Source: Bacillota bacterium
GTDB lineage: Bacteria; Bacillota; Clostridia; Lachnospirales; Lachnospiraceae
Length of the DNA: 34,156 nucleotides
NCBI GenBank assembly: GCA_023415475.1
Contig: JAEZKL010000191.1
Coordinates: 1 to 34,156, forward strand
Direction: 5' to 3'
In this document: in pieces, positions 8,545-16,010 of the stretch
Layout: every line of letters begins with the position of its first letter
Numbering within the stretch: the stretch's first letter is position 1
The notes under the pieces: generated by a model
The model's input: only the letters and a program-made list of their open reading frames with translations
Told to the model about the DNA's origin: nothing
The model's database searches: none
Program-made: the position numbers and the translations under genes

Positions 8545-8631
8545 TTACTACTCCTCCTAATCCAATTCTTTCTATAGAAACACAATACAACAATCAAACC
8601 CCCATTAACAGTGAACTGCGTCATGATGTAG

Positions 8632-8647
8632 AATGACATTTGTCATT
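8632..8647. promoter_or_regulatory. Palindromic operator-like site upstream of ABC exporter operon
   Basis: AATGACA-TT-TGTCATT is a perfect inverted repeat with 7-bp arms, about 88 bp upstream of the ATPase start. The arm length suits a dimeric helix-turn-helix repressor (TetR, MarR or GntR type). A weak promoter (TTGATT then TATAGA with a 15-bp spacer, minus strand) lies nearer the gene. Function is inferred. Confidence 0.45.
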
Positions 8648-8656
8648 TATAACAAA

Positions 8657-8683
8657 GACCGGGAAGCACAGGGCTGCCCGGTC
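8657..8683 (-). terminator. Terminator after GH20 gene
   Basis: GACCGGG (8657-8663) pairs with CCCGGTC (8677-8683), a 7-bp GC-rich stem with a 13-nt loop, followed on the minus strand by TTTGTT. It ends the isochorismatase-like/GH20 transcript before the ABC operon promoter. Confidence 0.7.
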
Positions 8684-8709
8684 GAAAATACTGTAATAAT
8701 CCTATTCTA

Positions 8710-10602
8710 TTATCTGCCGGAGCAATTGCAATCGTCACAGATATGATATGACTCAGCCATGACTCTTAGCTCATCTGCATACCATAATATCAGTTCCTGA
8801 AGCCGATACAGCTCAGACTCCTTGCTGACACTTCGCCATATTTCCTTATAATGATGGAACCATTTCTCCAGCTGCTCCGCCAATTTAGCTGGTTGTGCTG
8901 CAGCTTCATTCTTCACATGGTAACGGATAAAACCAATGGTTGCCCCAATACGGTTGAAGATCTGTATTCCCTCTGCTGCCAGGATGTAGGGCTTTACCAG
9001 AGTTCTCTTCCCTTCCGGCAGCTGATGTATCATCTGATATAACCTTTCAATGATAATAGTAAGCTTTTCATTGGCAGCCTTTGCCGTTTCAAAATTAAGA
9101 CCAAGCAGATAATACTTACGGTCCTCTTCTGATTTACCCTTCCCCTCAAACTCCCGGTAGCGTACGATATGATACCATTCAAATACAGTATGATTCGCAA
9201 TAACAGCTGCCAACTCCGCAAAGCTTTCGCTATCATCACCGTATTCCAGTCTTGATATCTGAGCATTAATCTCCTTACGTTCGAGAATTTCGCTGTTCCA
9301 GGAGAACGCGGCTCCGTAGATCATTCCGATCATGCTAAATTCCGGATGGTTAATGTGTCCGAAATCGCCCCAGTCCGTATTCAACAATCCTAGTGCATGA
9401 TACTTATGGGCATAGCTGCACATGCGAATGATGTTCTCATAGGCGTCCTGTGTCCGATTAATGAATTGATTCCAACCATTCACACCCGGGCACAGATACT
9501 GGGTTGCACCGGCTTGATGGAGGAGCGTCGTAGAATCCTCACTCTGATCCGCATCATAACCCCAGTTCAGGCAGATAGTTTCCTCCGGCAGCTTCCCGAT
9601 TGCTTCCGGGAAGCCACATACAATATCTCCCCAGAACATCGGTCTAATTCCTTTGGTAACCAGATATTCACAAAGCTCCCTTACATAATCTATGTAGATG
9701 TGATCGGCACCCTTTTCCTCCACAATTGCTTTCGTTTTACCCTTACCAAGATCAAAGGTCTCGTCAGCGCAGATGTTGAACTGTCGGGAACGGAATAAAG
9801 GCTGATACTCATCAATCAGCTGCTTAATCAGACTCATACTCAGATCGTTGGAAGCATCGATCGTATGATGTATCATTCGGTCTTCGAAGGAGAAGGGTTG
9901 GCTGTCCGAAGCCGGCAGCTCACACAGATGTGCATAGGTCTTGGTACTGAGCAGCTTGTGAAGATGACCAAAGGTAGCAATCGAAGGCACCAGCTCTATA
10001 TGTAGCTTACTGCAATACTCATCCAGCTCCAGAATCTCCTCTGCCGTTAATGGCGTGTCATCTCTCCATACCTCACTGAGATCCTTGAATAGGAAGCTGT
10101 GTTCGATATACAACTGCAATTGATTGATTTTATAATAACTGAGCTTATCCACAAATGCTTTGAGATAAGCAAGAGTCGGAATTCTACCTCTGGTCACGTC
10201 AAGATAATAGCCGCGGTTCTCTATCTCAGGATAATCGTGGACATATAAGCCCTTTAGACAGGCTCCCTCCTGAGCCACAATCTGACGCAGGGTCTGAACT
10301 GCATATAACAATGCCTCCTCAGCACCTCCCTGCAGAAATATTCCGCTCTCCTCGACAGACAAGGTATACTCATTCTTCTTAAGCGTAGCTACCTGCTTCA
10401 GATAGATACTACCAAGCTCAAAGGGTCCCTTTGTAACAGCAATCTCATAGCCCAGCTTCTGCTCCAAGTCCTTCTGCAGCAGCTTGGCATGATGATAAAC
10501 AATATTGGTGCAGTCGGAATCGATTACAATCCGGCTCTGATAGGTGATGATAAAGAAATCTTCCAAATATCTGATGCTCTGTGGCTTCGGGATAATATAC
10601 AT
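8710..10602 (-). CDS. Glycoside hydrolase family 20 beta-N-acetylhexosaminidase (cytoplasmic)
   Basis: About 630 residues from the ATG at 10602, which has GAGGTG immediately upstream; a longer GTG start at 10614 would use that site as coding sequence. The N-terminal 120 residues resemble the GH20b accessory domain (IIPKPQSIRYLEDFFIITY ... SGIFLQGGAEEALLYAVQTL). The catalytic barrel begins at IENRGYYLDVTRGRIP. ICADETFDLG contains the Asp-Glu pair expected for substrate-assisted catalysis on N-acetylhexosaminides. There is no signal peptide, so it acts inside the cell, probably on imported or recycled amino-sugar oligosaccharides. A helical C-terminal region ends in an odd Cys-rich tail (CDDCNCSGR). 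It lies 19 bp after the isochorismatase-like gene. Exact linkage specificity is not determined. Confidence 0.86.
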   Translation of the reverse strand: MYIIPKPQSIRYLEDFFIITYQSRIVIDSDCTNIVYHHAKLLQKDLEQKLGYEIAVTKGPFELGSIYLKQVATLKKNEYTLSVEESGIFLQGGAEEALLYAVQTLRQIVAQEGACLKGLYVHDYPEIENRGYYLDVTRGRIPTLAYLKAFVDKLSYYKINQLQLYIEHSFLFKDLSEVWRDDTPLTAEEILELDEYCSKLHIELVPSIATFGHLHKLLSTKTYAHLCELPASDSQPFSFEDRMIHHTIDASNDLSMSLIKQLIDEYQPLFRSRQFNICADETFDLGKGKTKAIVEEKGADHIYIDYVRELCEYLVTKGIRPMFWGDIVCGFPEAIGKLPEETICLNWGYDADQSEDSTTLLHQAGATQYLCPGVNGWNQFINRTQDAYENIIRMCSYAHKYHALGLLNTDWGDFGHINHPEFSMIGMIYGAAFSWNSEILERKEINAQISRLEYGDDSESFAELAAVIANHTVFEWYHIVRYREFEGKGKSEEDRKYYLLGLNFETAKAANEKLTIIIERLYQMIHQLPEGKRTLVKPYILAAEGIQIFNRIGATIGFIRYHVKNEAAAQPAKLAEQLEKWFHHYKEIWRSVSKESELYRLQELILWYADELRVMAESYHICDDCNCSGR

Positions 10603-10621
10603 ATGACACCTCACAATCCTT

Positions 10622-11167
10622 CTATTTTATCAACCTTGATATCTCCTTGAATGTATCTGTCTTAGCGACTCTCGTCAGCTCGAATAAAATTGACTCATAG
10701 GAGGCAGGTATTGCCCCCTCCTGTAAGGCACGTCGAATTCCGATCTGACGGTTACTATCCTCTCTGGAACCGATACAGTCCTCTACTAATATGACATGGT
10801 AGCCCATAGCAATCAAATCAATGACTGTCTGGAGCACACAAATATGAGCCTCGATACCGCAGACGATGATATTCTTCTTCCCCAGGGATCGAAGCTTTAC
10901 AAGCGTTGCTTCATCCTCGGCACAGCTGAAGGTTACCTTATCCTCGTAGCAGAAGCTCTCACCGTAAAGCTCGGCTAGAGCCGGAACCGTCATGCCAATT
11001 CCTTTCGTGTACTGCTGAGTAATAATCATAGGAACCTGTAACACCTGAAGTCCTTTGATCAGTATCTGTGTATTATGGATTAATTTCTCATTTTGATCGA
11101 TGACAGGTACCAATTTTTCCTGAAAATCAATAATTAAAGCCATCGTATCTTCAGTCGTTATTCTCAT
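10622..11167 (-). CDS. Isochorismatase-family cysteine hydrolase
   Basis: A 181-residue protein of the isochorismatase/nicotinamidase superfamily, close to the YcaC-like branch. The catalytic triad is visible: Asp14 (LIIDFQEKL), Lys77 (EDKVTFSC) and Cys110 in GIEAHICVLQT, which also holds the family's conserved cis-peptide. The reaction is probably hydrolysis of an amide or related bond in a small molecule, but the substrate cannot be assigned. AAGGAG precedes the ATG at 11167. It is the promoter-proximal gene of a two-gene unit with the GH20 enzyme and diverges from the two-component system. Confidence 0.88.
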   Translation of the reverse strand: MRITTEDTMALIIDFQEKLVPVIDQNEKLIHNTQILIKGLQVLQVPMIITQQYTKGIGMTVPALAELYGESFCYEDKVTFSCAEDEATLVKLRSLGKKNIIVCGIEAHICVLQTVIDLIAMGYHVILVEDCIGSREDSNRQIGIRRALQEGAIPASYESILFELTRVAKTDTFKEISRLIK

Positions 11168-11290
11168 TATGTCTCTCCTTCTTCTATCGAAATGCTTACT
11201 AATTCTTATTTATAGTTGTCCATCGGCGATGGATATACTGATTATATCACCCCCATATACACCTTTCAACCACAACAACGGTTTCCCCGC

Positions 11291-11319
11291 TTGACATCTT
11301 GACATAACGATTTTGACAT
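11291..11319 (+). promoter_or_regulatory. Three TTGACAT direct repeats upstream of sensor kinase
   Basis: TTGACAT occurs at 11291-11297, 11299-11305 and 11313-11319, i.e. 8 and 14 bp apart. One copy could act as a -35 element (the last is followed 16-17 bp later by TAGATT/GATTGA), but three copies also suggest binding sites for a regulator, for example the adjacent response regulator. Confidence 0.4.
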
Positions 11320-11374
11320 GCAATACTGAAAAGTAGATTGAATATTCTTCCAATTCTTCGTGTAAGGAGTACTT

Positions 11375-12472
11375 ATGTTCGAAATTATTGATAAGCTTCT
11401 ATTGTTCCTGTGCTGCTTAACCTTATATCTGTTCGAGGATATCGGCAGTTACTTTATTGTGCCGGTTATCATTGCTGTTGTAATAAGCAGCCTATTTATC
11501 AATTATGAGGATGGCAGAATCCGTTTTGCAGGGTGTGTGCTTTATACCCTGTTATGCCTTCTGTTTCCTTGGTATATTATCTTCCTGCCACTGGTACTCT
11601 ATGATATTCTTCATACTAGATATCAGTATGGGATGATGTTCGTTCCCTTCCTGTATGTCTTTCATTTTCGGGAATATTCCATGATGACATTGTCCTTAAC
11701 GACTCTAATCCTGATCGTCGCCTATCTGCTTAAATTCAAGACAGATAAGCTGAGTACCTTAAAAAGTGAATACAACGAGCTTAGGGATAATTCCACCGCC
11801 ATGTCACTGTTGCTGGAGGAGAAGAACCAGAGCCTTCTTAATAATCAGGATTACGAGATTAATCTGGCTACTCTCAATGAGCGCAATCGAATTTCCAAGG
11901 AAATTCACGATAATATCGGACATCTTTTATCCAGGGCCTTATTGCAGGTTGGTGCCATGCTTACTATATCGAAGGATGAACCGCTACGGGAGGGTCTTAC
12001 CGCTATAAAGACCTCCCTCTCCGATGGCATGGATCAGCTTCGAAGCAGTATCCACAATATGTATGATGAATCCATTGATCTCTATGCTCAGGTAGAGCAG
12101 CTGGTTAAGGGCTTCTCCTTCAGTCCGATCCACTATGAATATGATGTGAGTAATCCCCCCAAGACCCCGCTAAAGCATGCTATGATTGCCATCATCAAGG
12201 AAGCACTGTCCAATATCATCCGTCATTCCACTGCCACCAAGGTTACTCTGATACTCAGGGAGCATCCTGCCATGTATCAGCTGGTAATTCAGGATAATCA
12301 GGTGCTGGAGGAGCGTACGGCACAATTTCTCCAGAAGGCCTTCGAGCATCAGGACTTCGGAGATGGTATGGGACTTCAAAACATCTATGACCGGGTAAAA
12401 AGCTTCGGTGGTAACATTAATATCTCAGTGGAGAGCGGCTTTAAGCTTTTTATCACTTTTCCGAAAAGATAA
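11375..12472 (+). CDS. Sensor histidine kinase (NarL/LytS-type, HisKA_3)
   Basis: A 365-residue sensor kinase. The first 120 residues hold about five membrane helices with short loops, so the sensed signal is probably within or near the membrane. A coiled segment (about 121-165) leads to the dimerisation/phosphoacceptor site ERNRISKEIHDNIGH, with His178 as predicted acceptor. The ATPase domain shows the N-box IIKEALSNIIRHS and the G-box DFGDGMGLQNIYDRV. AAGGAG sits five bases before the ATG. The response regulator gene follows 80 bp downstream. The stimulus is unknown; repeated TTGACAT motifs in its promoter hint at autoregulation. Confidence 0.92.
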   Translation: MFEIIDKLLLFLCCLTLYLFEDIGSYFIVPVIIAVVISSLFINYEDGRIRFAGCVLYTLLCLLFPWYIIFLPLVLYDILHTRYQYGMMFVPFLYVFHFREYSMMTLSLTTLILIVAYLLKFKTDKLSTLKSEYNELRDNSTAMSLLLEEKNQSLLNNQDYEINLATLNERNRISKEIHDNIGHLLSRALLQVGAMLTISKDEPLREGLTAIKTSLSDGMDQLRSSIHNMYDESIDLYAQVEQLVKGFSFSPIHYEYDVSNPPKTPLKHAMIAIIKEALSNIIRHSTATKVTLILREHPAMYQLVIQDNQVLEERTAQFLQKAFEHQDFGDGMGLQNIYDRVKSFGGNINISVESGFKLFITFPKR

Positions 12473-12552
12473 TAATAAATCAAGGATTCATATTTCGTAA
12501 TTATTAATTTTAATAAGTCTTTATATCATCAGTAATATAGGGGGATACAAGT

Positions 12553-13179
12553 ATGAAGGTATTGCTAATTGATGACGACAAGCTGGTCTGCTCATCGCTT
12601 CAGATTATTCTTTCAGCCGACCCGGAGATTACCATTGTTGGCACCGGTAACAACGGAAAAGAAGGAGTGGAGCTATACCACAGGTTAAGACCGGACGTGT
12701 TACTTATGGACATCCGCATGGAGGTCATGAGCGGACTTGAAGCGGGAGAACAGATATTATCCCACTATCCGGATGCAAGAATACTTTACCTAACCACCTT
12801 CTTGGATGATGATTATATCATCAAAGCCTTACATATCGGAGCAAAGGGATATATGCTGAAGCAAAATTATGAGAGCATCCTTCCTGCACTGAAAGCCGTC
12901 TATGCAGGGCAGAATGTCTACGGTAGTGAGATCATCACCAAGCTCCCTCACCTCATTACAAAGTCAACAGAGCAAAGGAGCCTGATTGAATATGGCATTA
13001 CTGAGAAGGAGCTGGAGCTCATCACAAAGATTGCGGATGGTCTGTCCAATAAGGAGATTGCGGAGCAGCTCTACCTAAGCGAGGGCACGGTACGAAATAA
13101 TATCAGCACCATCTTAGAGAAGCTGGAGCTTAGGGACCGCACACAGATTGCTATCTTCTACTATAAGAATATCAGATAA
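12553..13179 (+). CDS. NarL/LuxR-family response regulator
   Basis: A 208-residue response regulator partnered with the upstream kinase. The receiver domain (1-120) has the acidic pair in IDDDK, phosphoacceptor Asp53 in LLMDIRM, Thr81/Thr82 and Lys103. The C-terminal LuxR-type helix-turn-helix (about 142-205) contains ITEKELELITKIADGLSNKE and IAEQLYLSEGTVRNNIS. AGGGGG lies eight bases before the ATG. Likely targets are its own operon and neighbouring genes such as the BtrH-like gene 250 bp downstream, but this is inferred from proximity only. Confidence 0.93.
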   Translation: MKVLLIDDDKLVCSSLQIILSADPEITIVGTGNNGKEGVELYHRLRPDVLLMDIRMEVMSGLEAGEQILSHYPDARILYLTTFLDDDYIIKALHIGAKGYMLKQNYESILPALKAVYAGQNVYGSEIITKLPHLITKSTEQRSLIEYGITEKELELITKIADGLSNKEIAEQLYLSEGTVRNNISTILEKLELRDRTQIAIFYYKNIR

Positions 13180-13432
13180 TTGAACTAGTATGCATCTGAT
13201 ATTCTGAGTAAGTATAGTATCTATTCATGAATTTCACTACTGAAAATTAGATTAAATCATTACAAGGAGGTATTCCATATCTAAGAACCACCGATCTGGG
13301 TAAAAAGCGAGTAGGCGATTACTAAATAGTTAATAAACCTATGCGGGTAAAAAAAATATGAATCATTTTTAATATGACATACTACTGTCTCATTATATTT
13401 GTTATGATTGAACAAAGAAAGGAGCTGCAGAA

Positions 13433-14419
13433 ATGTCTCATATCATTAAAAATATAAAACCGTTTATCGGTAAACATTGTGAATCAACAGCGACCGGAAC
13501 CTTACTTAACTATATTGGCATCGAACTATCGGAACCCATGCTTTTTGGAATCGGAGAAGGGCTTAGCTTTATCTTCTGGAATAGCAAGGCTATGGATTAT
13601 CCCTTTATCGGAGGAAGGATTAAGCAGGATAGATTAACTCAGAATATTGCTAAAAGTCTGGAGCTTAACCTAGAGGTGAAAGAAACTGCATCGCCAAAGA
13701 AAGCCTGGGAGAATGTCAGACATTATATTGATCTTGATATCCCCGTCGGACTAAAGCTTGATTTTTATCATCTTGAGTATTTTCCCGATAAGATACACTT
13801 TGCCGGTCATTATGCTGCAATGTATGGGTATGATGATGACTATGCATACTTAGTGGATTCCAGCTTACAACGGGTGAAGACCTCCTTGTCGAGTCTTTCC
13901 CTGGCAAGGAATGAAAAGGGACCCATGTCCTCGAAAAATCTGAGCTATACTTTGCAAAAGACAGACCAGAGCTATGATTTAAAGAGCGTATTGAAAACTG
14001 CAATTCATAATAATGCCGCAAGTTATCTAAATCCTCCGATCAAAAATGTCGGATATCAGGGTATTCTCAAAGCAAGTGAAGAGATCAAGAAATGTTTTCG
14101 AAACAGCAAGGACATTCAGAAGGATTTTACAACAACCGCAATGCTTATGGAACAAGGCGGGACCGGTGGTGCTCTCTTTCGCAATTTTTACCGAGACTTC
14201 TTAAAGGAAAGCTATACGCTGCTTGGTTTTGAGCAACTAAACCAAAGCTCTGAGATGTTCGCAAATATTGCTTTGTTATGGACGGAGGTATCAAAGTTAC
14301 TACAGAAGGCTGCCAACACCCAACAATTTGATTATATTAATCAAGTCTCAGACATATTAGTTGACTTATCACAGAAAGAAAAGAGAGCCATGGACATACT
14401 GTTAACGATGGGAGTTTAA
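13433..14419 (+). CDS. BtrH-like N-terminal / DUF4872 protein, putative acyltransferase
   Basis: A 328-residue protein resembling the BtrH_N plus DUF4872 architecture. BtrH, the name-giving member, moves an acyl group from an acyl carrier protein to an aminoglycoside in butirosin synthesis. The N-terminal half has a papain/C39-like layout: Cys16 in KHCESTATGTLLNYIG, His126 in HFAGHYAAMYGY and Asp142 in YLVDSS, a plausible catalytic triad. The helical C-terminal half (KASEEIKKCF ... GTGGALFRNFYRDFLKES) fits DUF4872. AAAGGAG is well placed before the ATG. No carrier protein or other biosynthetic genes are nearby, so the substrate is unknown. It follows a two-component system and its end overlaps the convergent hydrolase gene by 18 bp. 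Confidence 0.75.
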   Translation: MSHIIKNIKPFIGKHCESTATGTLLNYIGIELSEPMLFGIGEGLSFIFWNSKAMDYPFIGGRIKQDRLTQNIAKSLELNLEVKETASPKKAWENVRHYIDLDIPVGLKLDFYHLEYFPDKIHFAGHYAAMYGYDDDYAYLVDSSLQRVKTSLSSLSLARNEKGPMSSKNLSYTLQKTDQSYDLKSVLKTAIHNNAASYLNPPIKNVGYQGILKASEEIKKCFRNSKDIQKDFTTTAMLMEQGGTGGALFRNFYRDFLKESYTLLGFEQLNQSSEMFANIALLWTEVSKLLQKAANTQQFDYINQVSDILVDLSQKEKRAMDILLTMGV

Positions 14420-15235
14420 CTGTATCAGCCATTCTATGATACGTTCGACTGCTTCTTGATATCGCTGTCCTACCAATAATCCGGTATGGCTCGTATTCCA
14501 TAGTGGCAGATACTCACCCTTAAGCTGCTTTTCTGTTGCACTACCCTGAAGATCATCTCTTTCACTGTTCACTGCCTTGATTACAAGGCAGTGACAGGTA
14601 ATCTTACTACTGTTAATCGAAATTCCCTTCTTTCCCTTAATCCAGCAAGCCATGGCTTCGAAGACCTTTGAGGATTCCATTGCCAGATACTTCTTCTGAA
14701 AGGCAATATCGTTAGGCGATTCGTCGATACTCTCTTCCTCTCTGATCGGAGCGGGAATGACGATACCTAAGCTATCTTCCATCGGATTCTCGTAAGGAGC
14801 CTCGAGATTAACCTCCTTACTGATTGAAGAATCCACCAATACAAGTCCTGCGATTGTTCCTTCCTCCGCAATCTTCTGACACAGTATTCCTCCCATACTA
14901 AAACCGATCAGGATCGGAGGCTCAACGCATTCCACGATTACCTCTCTGATGTCCTCAAGATAATCCTCGAAGCTGATCTGAGTCATATCCATTGTCCTGC
15001 TTTTATAGTGACTTCTCAGGTTCATGACATAACAACGGTAGCCTGCCTCAATAAAATGAGGGATATATTTACTCCACATCCAGCTGCCGGTAAAAGCTCC
15101 ATGTACAAAGAGTAGAGGTGGATTAGTCTTTTGTGCTTCCGTATTCCTCTTTCCCTCGAATATCTCGAGAAATAAATCCTTCTCTCCCACATACTTTTCA
15201 ATATGCTCCGGTAATAGCTTCGTGTAATCCTTCAT
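14402..15235 (-). CDS. Alpha/beta hydrolase
   Basis: A 277-residue alpha/beta-fold hydrolase. It has the oxyanion HGAFTGSW motif (about 45-52), the nucleophile elbow GFSMGG (Ser113) and a late histidine His250 in NTSHTGLLVG; the acid residue is probably one of the aspartates in SERDDLQ. An insertion between about 145 and 200 forms a lid. No signal peptide, so cytoplasmic. It could be an esterase, thioesterase or lactonase; the substrate is unknown. AAGGAG lies before the ATG. A perfect 16-bp palindrome at 15260-15275 matches the operator in the MarR promoter, so the gene is probably repressed by that MarR protein. Confidence 0.88.
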   Translation of the reverse strand: MKDYTKLLPEHIEKYVGEKDLFLEIFEGKRNTEAQKTNPPLLFVHGAFTGSWMWSKYIPHFIEAGYRCYVMNLRSHYKSRTMDMTQISFEDYLEDIREVIVECVEPPILIGFSMGGILCQKIAEEGTIAGLVLVDSSISKEVNLEAPYENPMEDSLGIVIPAPIREEESIDESPNDIAFQKKYLAMESSKVFEAMACWIKGKKGISINSSKITCHCLVIKAVNSERDDLQGSATEKQLKGEYLPLWNTSHTGLLVGQRYQEAVERIIEWLIQLNSHR

Positions 15236-15259
15236 AATCTTATCTCCTTCTTTATTTTT

Positions 15260-15275
15260 AGTTTGATATCAAACT
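15260..15275. promoter_or_regulatory. MarR operator upstream of hydrolase gene
   Basis: AGTTTGATATCAAACT is a perfect 16-bp palindrome 25 bp upstream of the hydrolase start. Its arms are the same as those in the marR promoter (GTTTGA..TCAAAC at 15852-15865), which strongly suggests one regulator binds both. Confidence 0.75.
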
Positions 15276-15330
15276 ATATTGATAAAGATAAAAGAAAGCC
15301 CACAGCTCGAACTTTCCACTATCATAAACC

Positions 15331-15354
15331 ACATTACTAACCACAATACTAACC
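15331..15354. repeat. Two 12-bp near-identical tandem units
   Basis: ACATTACTAACC and ACAATACTAACC stand side by side, with a decayed third unit (ATCATAAACC) at 15321-15330. They lie in the 178-bp gap between the marR and hydrolase genes. Apart from these, the operator and AT-rich sequence, I see nothing else in the gap. Confidence 0.6.
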
Positions 15355-15413
15355 TTAATGAAATACTATTTTCCCAAACAATTGTATGTACGCTCGCGAA
15401 CTCCCTATTGTCA

Positions 15414-15839
15414 TCAATTAAAATTCTGATATATCTTATCAAGAATGTTAGCCAGCGCCGTCTTCTCAGCCTCTGATATACCGGAGTAAAAAGTACTAAG
15501 GACCTTATCCGATATCGCTTCAAAGGTCGGCTTAAGCTCCTGTCCCCTATCCGTTAATGCCACATAAATAACTCTTGTATCCTGAGTATCTCTCTCCTTA
15601 ATCACATACCCCAGCTTCACCAGCTTATCCACCAGTGCCGTCACCGTAGACTTATCCCTGCCAATCTTACCGGCAATCTCCGCCATGGTCATTCTCTGCT
15701 GATTGAATAATGCATAGATGATATCCCCATGAGAGGTAACAATCCCCTCCAGCCCGTTACGGGACATCTCAGCTTCAATGAACCGATTTACTTTTTCTCT
15801 TATTTTCGATATATAGGATATTGCGTCTCTTGTTCTCAT
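15414..15839 (-). CDS. MarR-family transcriptional regulator
   Basis: About 141 residues from the ATG at 15839 (MRTRDAISY). The winged helix is clear: MTMAEIAGKIGRDKSTVTALVDKLVKLG is the helix-turn-helix, and VIKERDTQDTRVIYVALTDRG is the wing with the family's typical D-x-R. An in-frame ATG at 15878 lies upstream of the promoter, so it cannot be used from it. The perfect promoter's -10 ends seven bases before the 15839 ATG, so the message should have essentially no leader. A palindrome in the spacer implies autorepression; the same site precedes the downstream hydrolase. The inducing ligand is unknown. Confidence 0.9.
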   Translation of the reverse strand: MRTRDAISYISKIREKVNRFIEAEMSRNGLEGIVTSHGDIIYALFNQQRMTMAEIAGKIGRDKSTVTALVDKLVKLGYVIKERDTQDTRVIYVALTDRGQELKPTFEAISDKVLSTFYSGISEAEKTALANILDKIYQNFN

Positions 15840-15845
15840 AGGCTT

Positions 15846-15874
15846 ATTATAGTTTGATGTCAAACAATTGTCAA
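15846..15874 (-). promoter_or_regulatory. marR promoter with overlapping operator
   Basis: TTGACA (15869-15874), 17-bp spacer, TATAAT (15846-15851): both hexamers are perfect. The spacer contains GTTTGA-TG-TCAAAC (15852-15865, read on the plus strand), a perfect inverted repeat. The regulator bound there would block RNA polymerase. Confidence 0.85.
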
Positions 15875-15887
15875 TCACTTATTCATA

Positions 15888-15974
15888 TTAAAGAAAGCCA
15901 GCCTTGCGGCTAACTTTAATCATATATTCCAAAGAAGCCAGAGATGCTTTATCATAAAGCACTCTGCCCTTCTT
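15888..15974 (-). terminator. Two hairpins downstream of lpd; likely terminators
   Basis: First (transcript order): AGAG-TGCTTTA ... TAAAGCA-TCTCT within 15940-15965, extended by AAGAAG/CTTCTT arms at 15932-15937 and 15969-15974. Second: AGCC-GCAA-GGCT (15900-15911) followed on the minus strand by GGCTTTCTTT. The second has the classic intrinsic terminator form. They end the glycine cleavage/lpd region before the marR promoter. Confidence 0.55.
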
Positions 15975-16010
15975 ATTGATATATTAAAAGCTGCCTTCCT
16001 TCTTAAGGAT

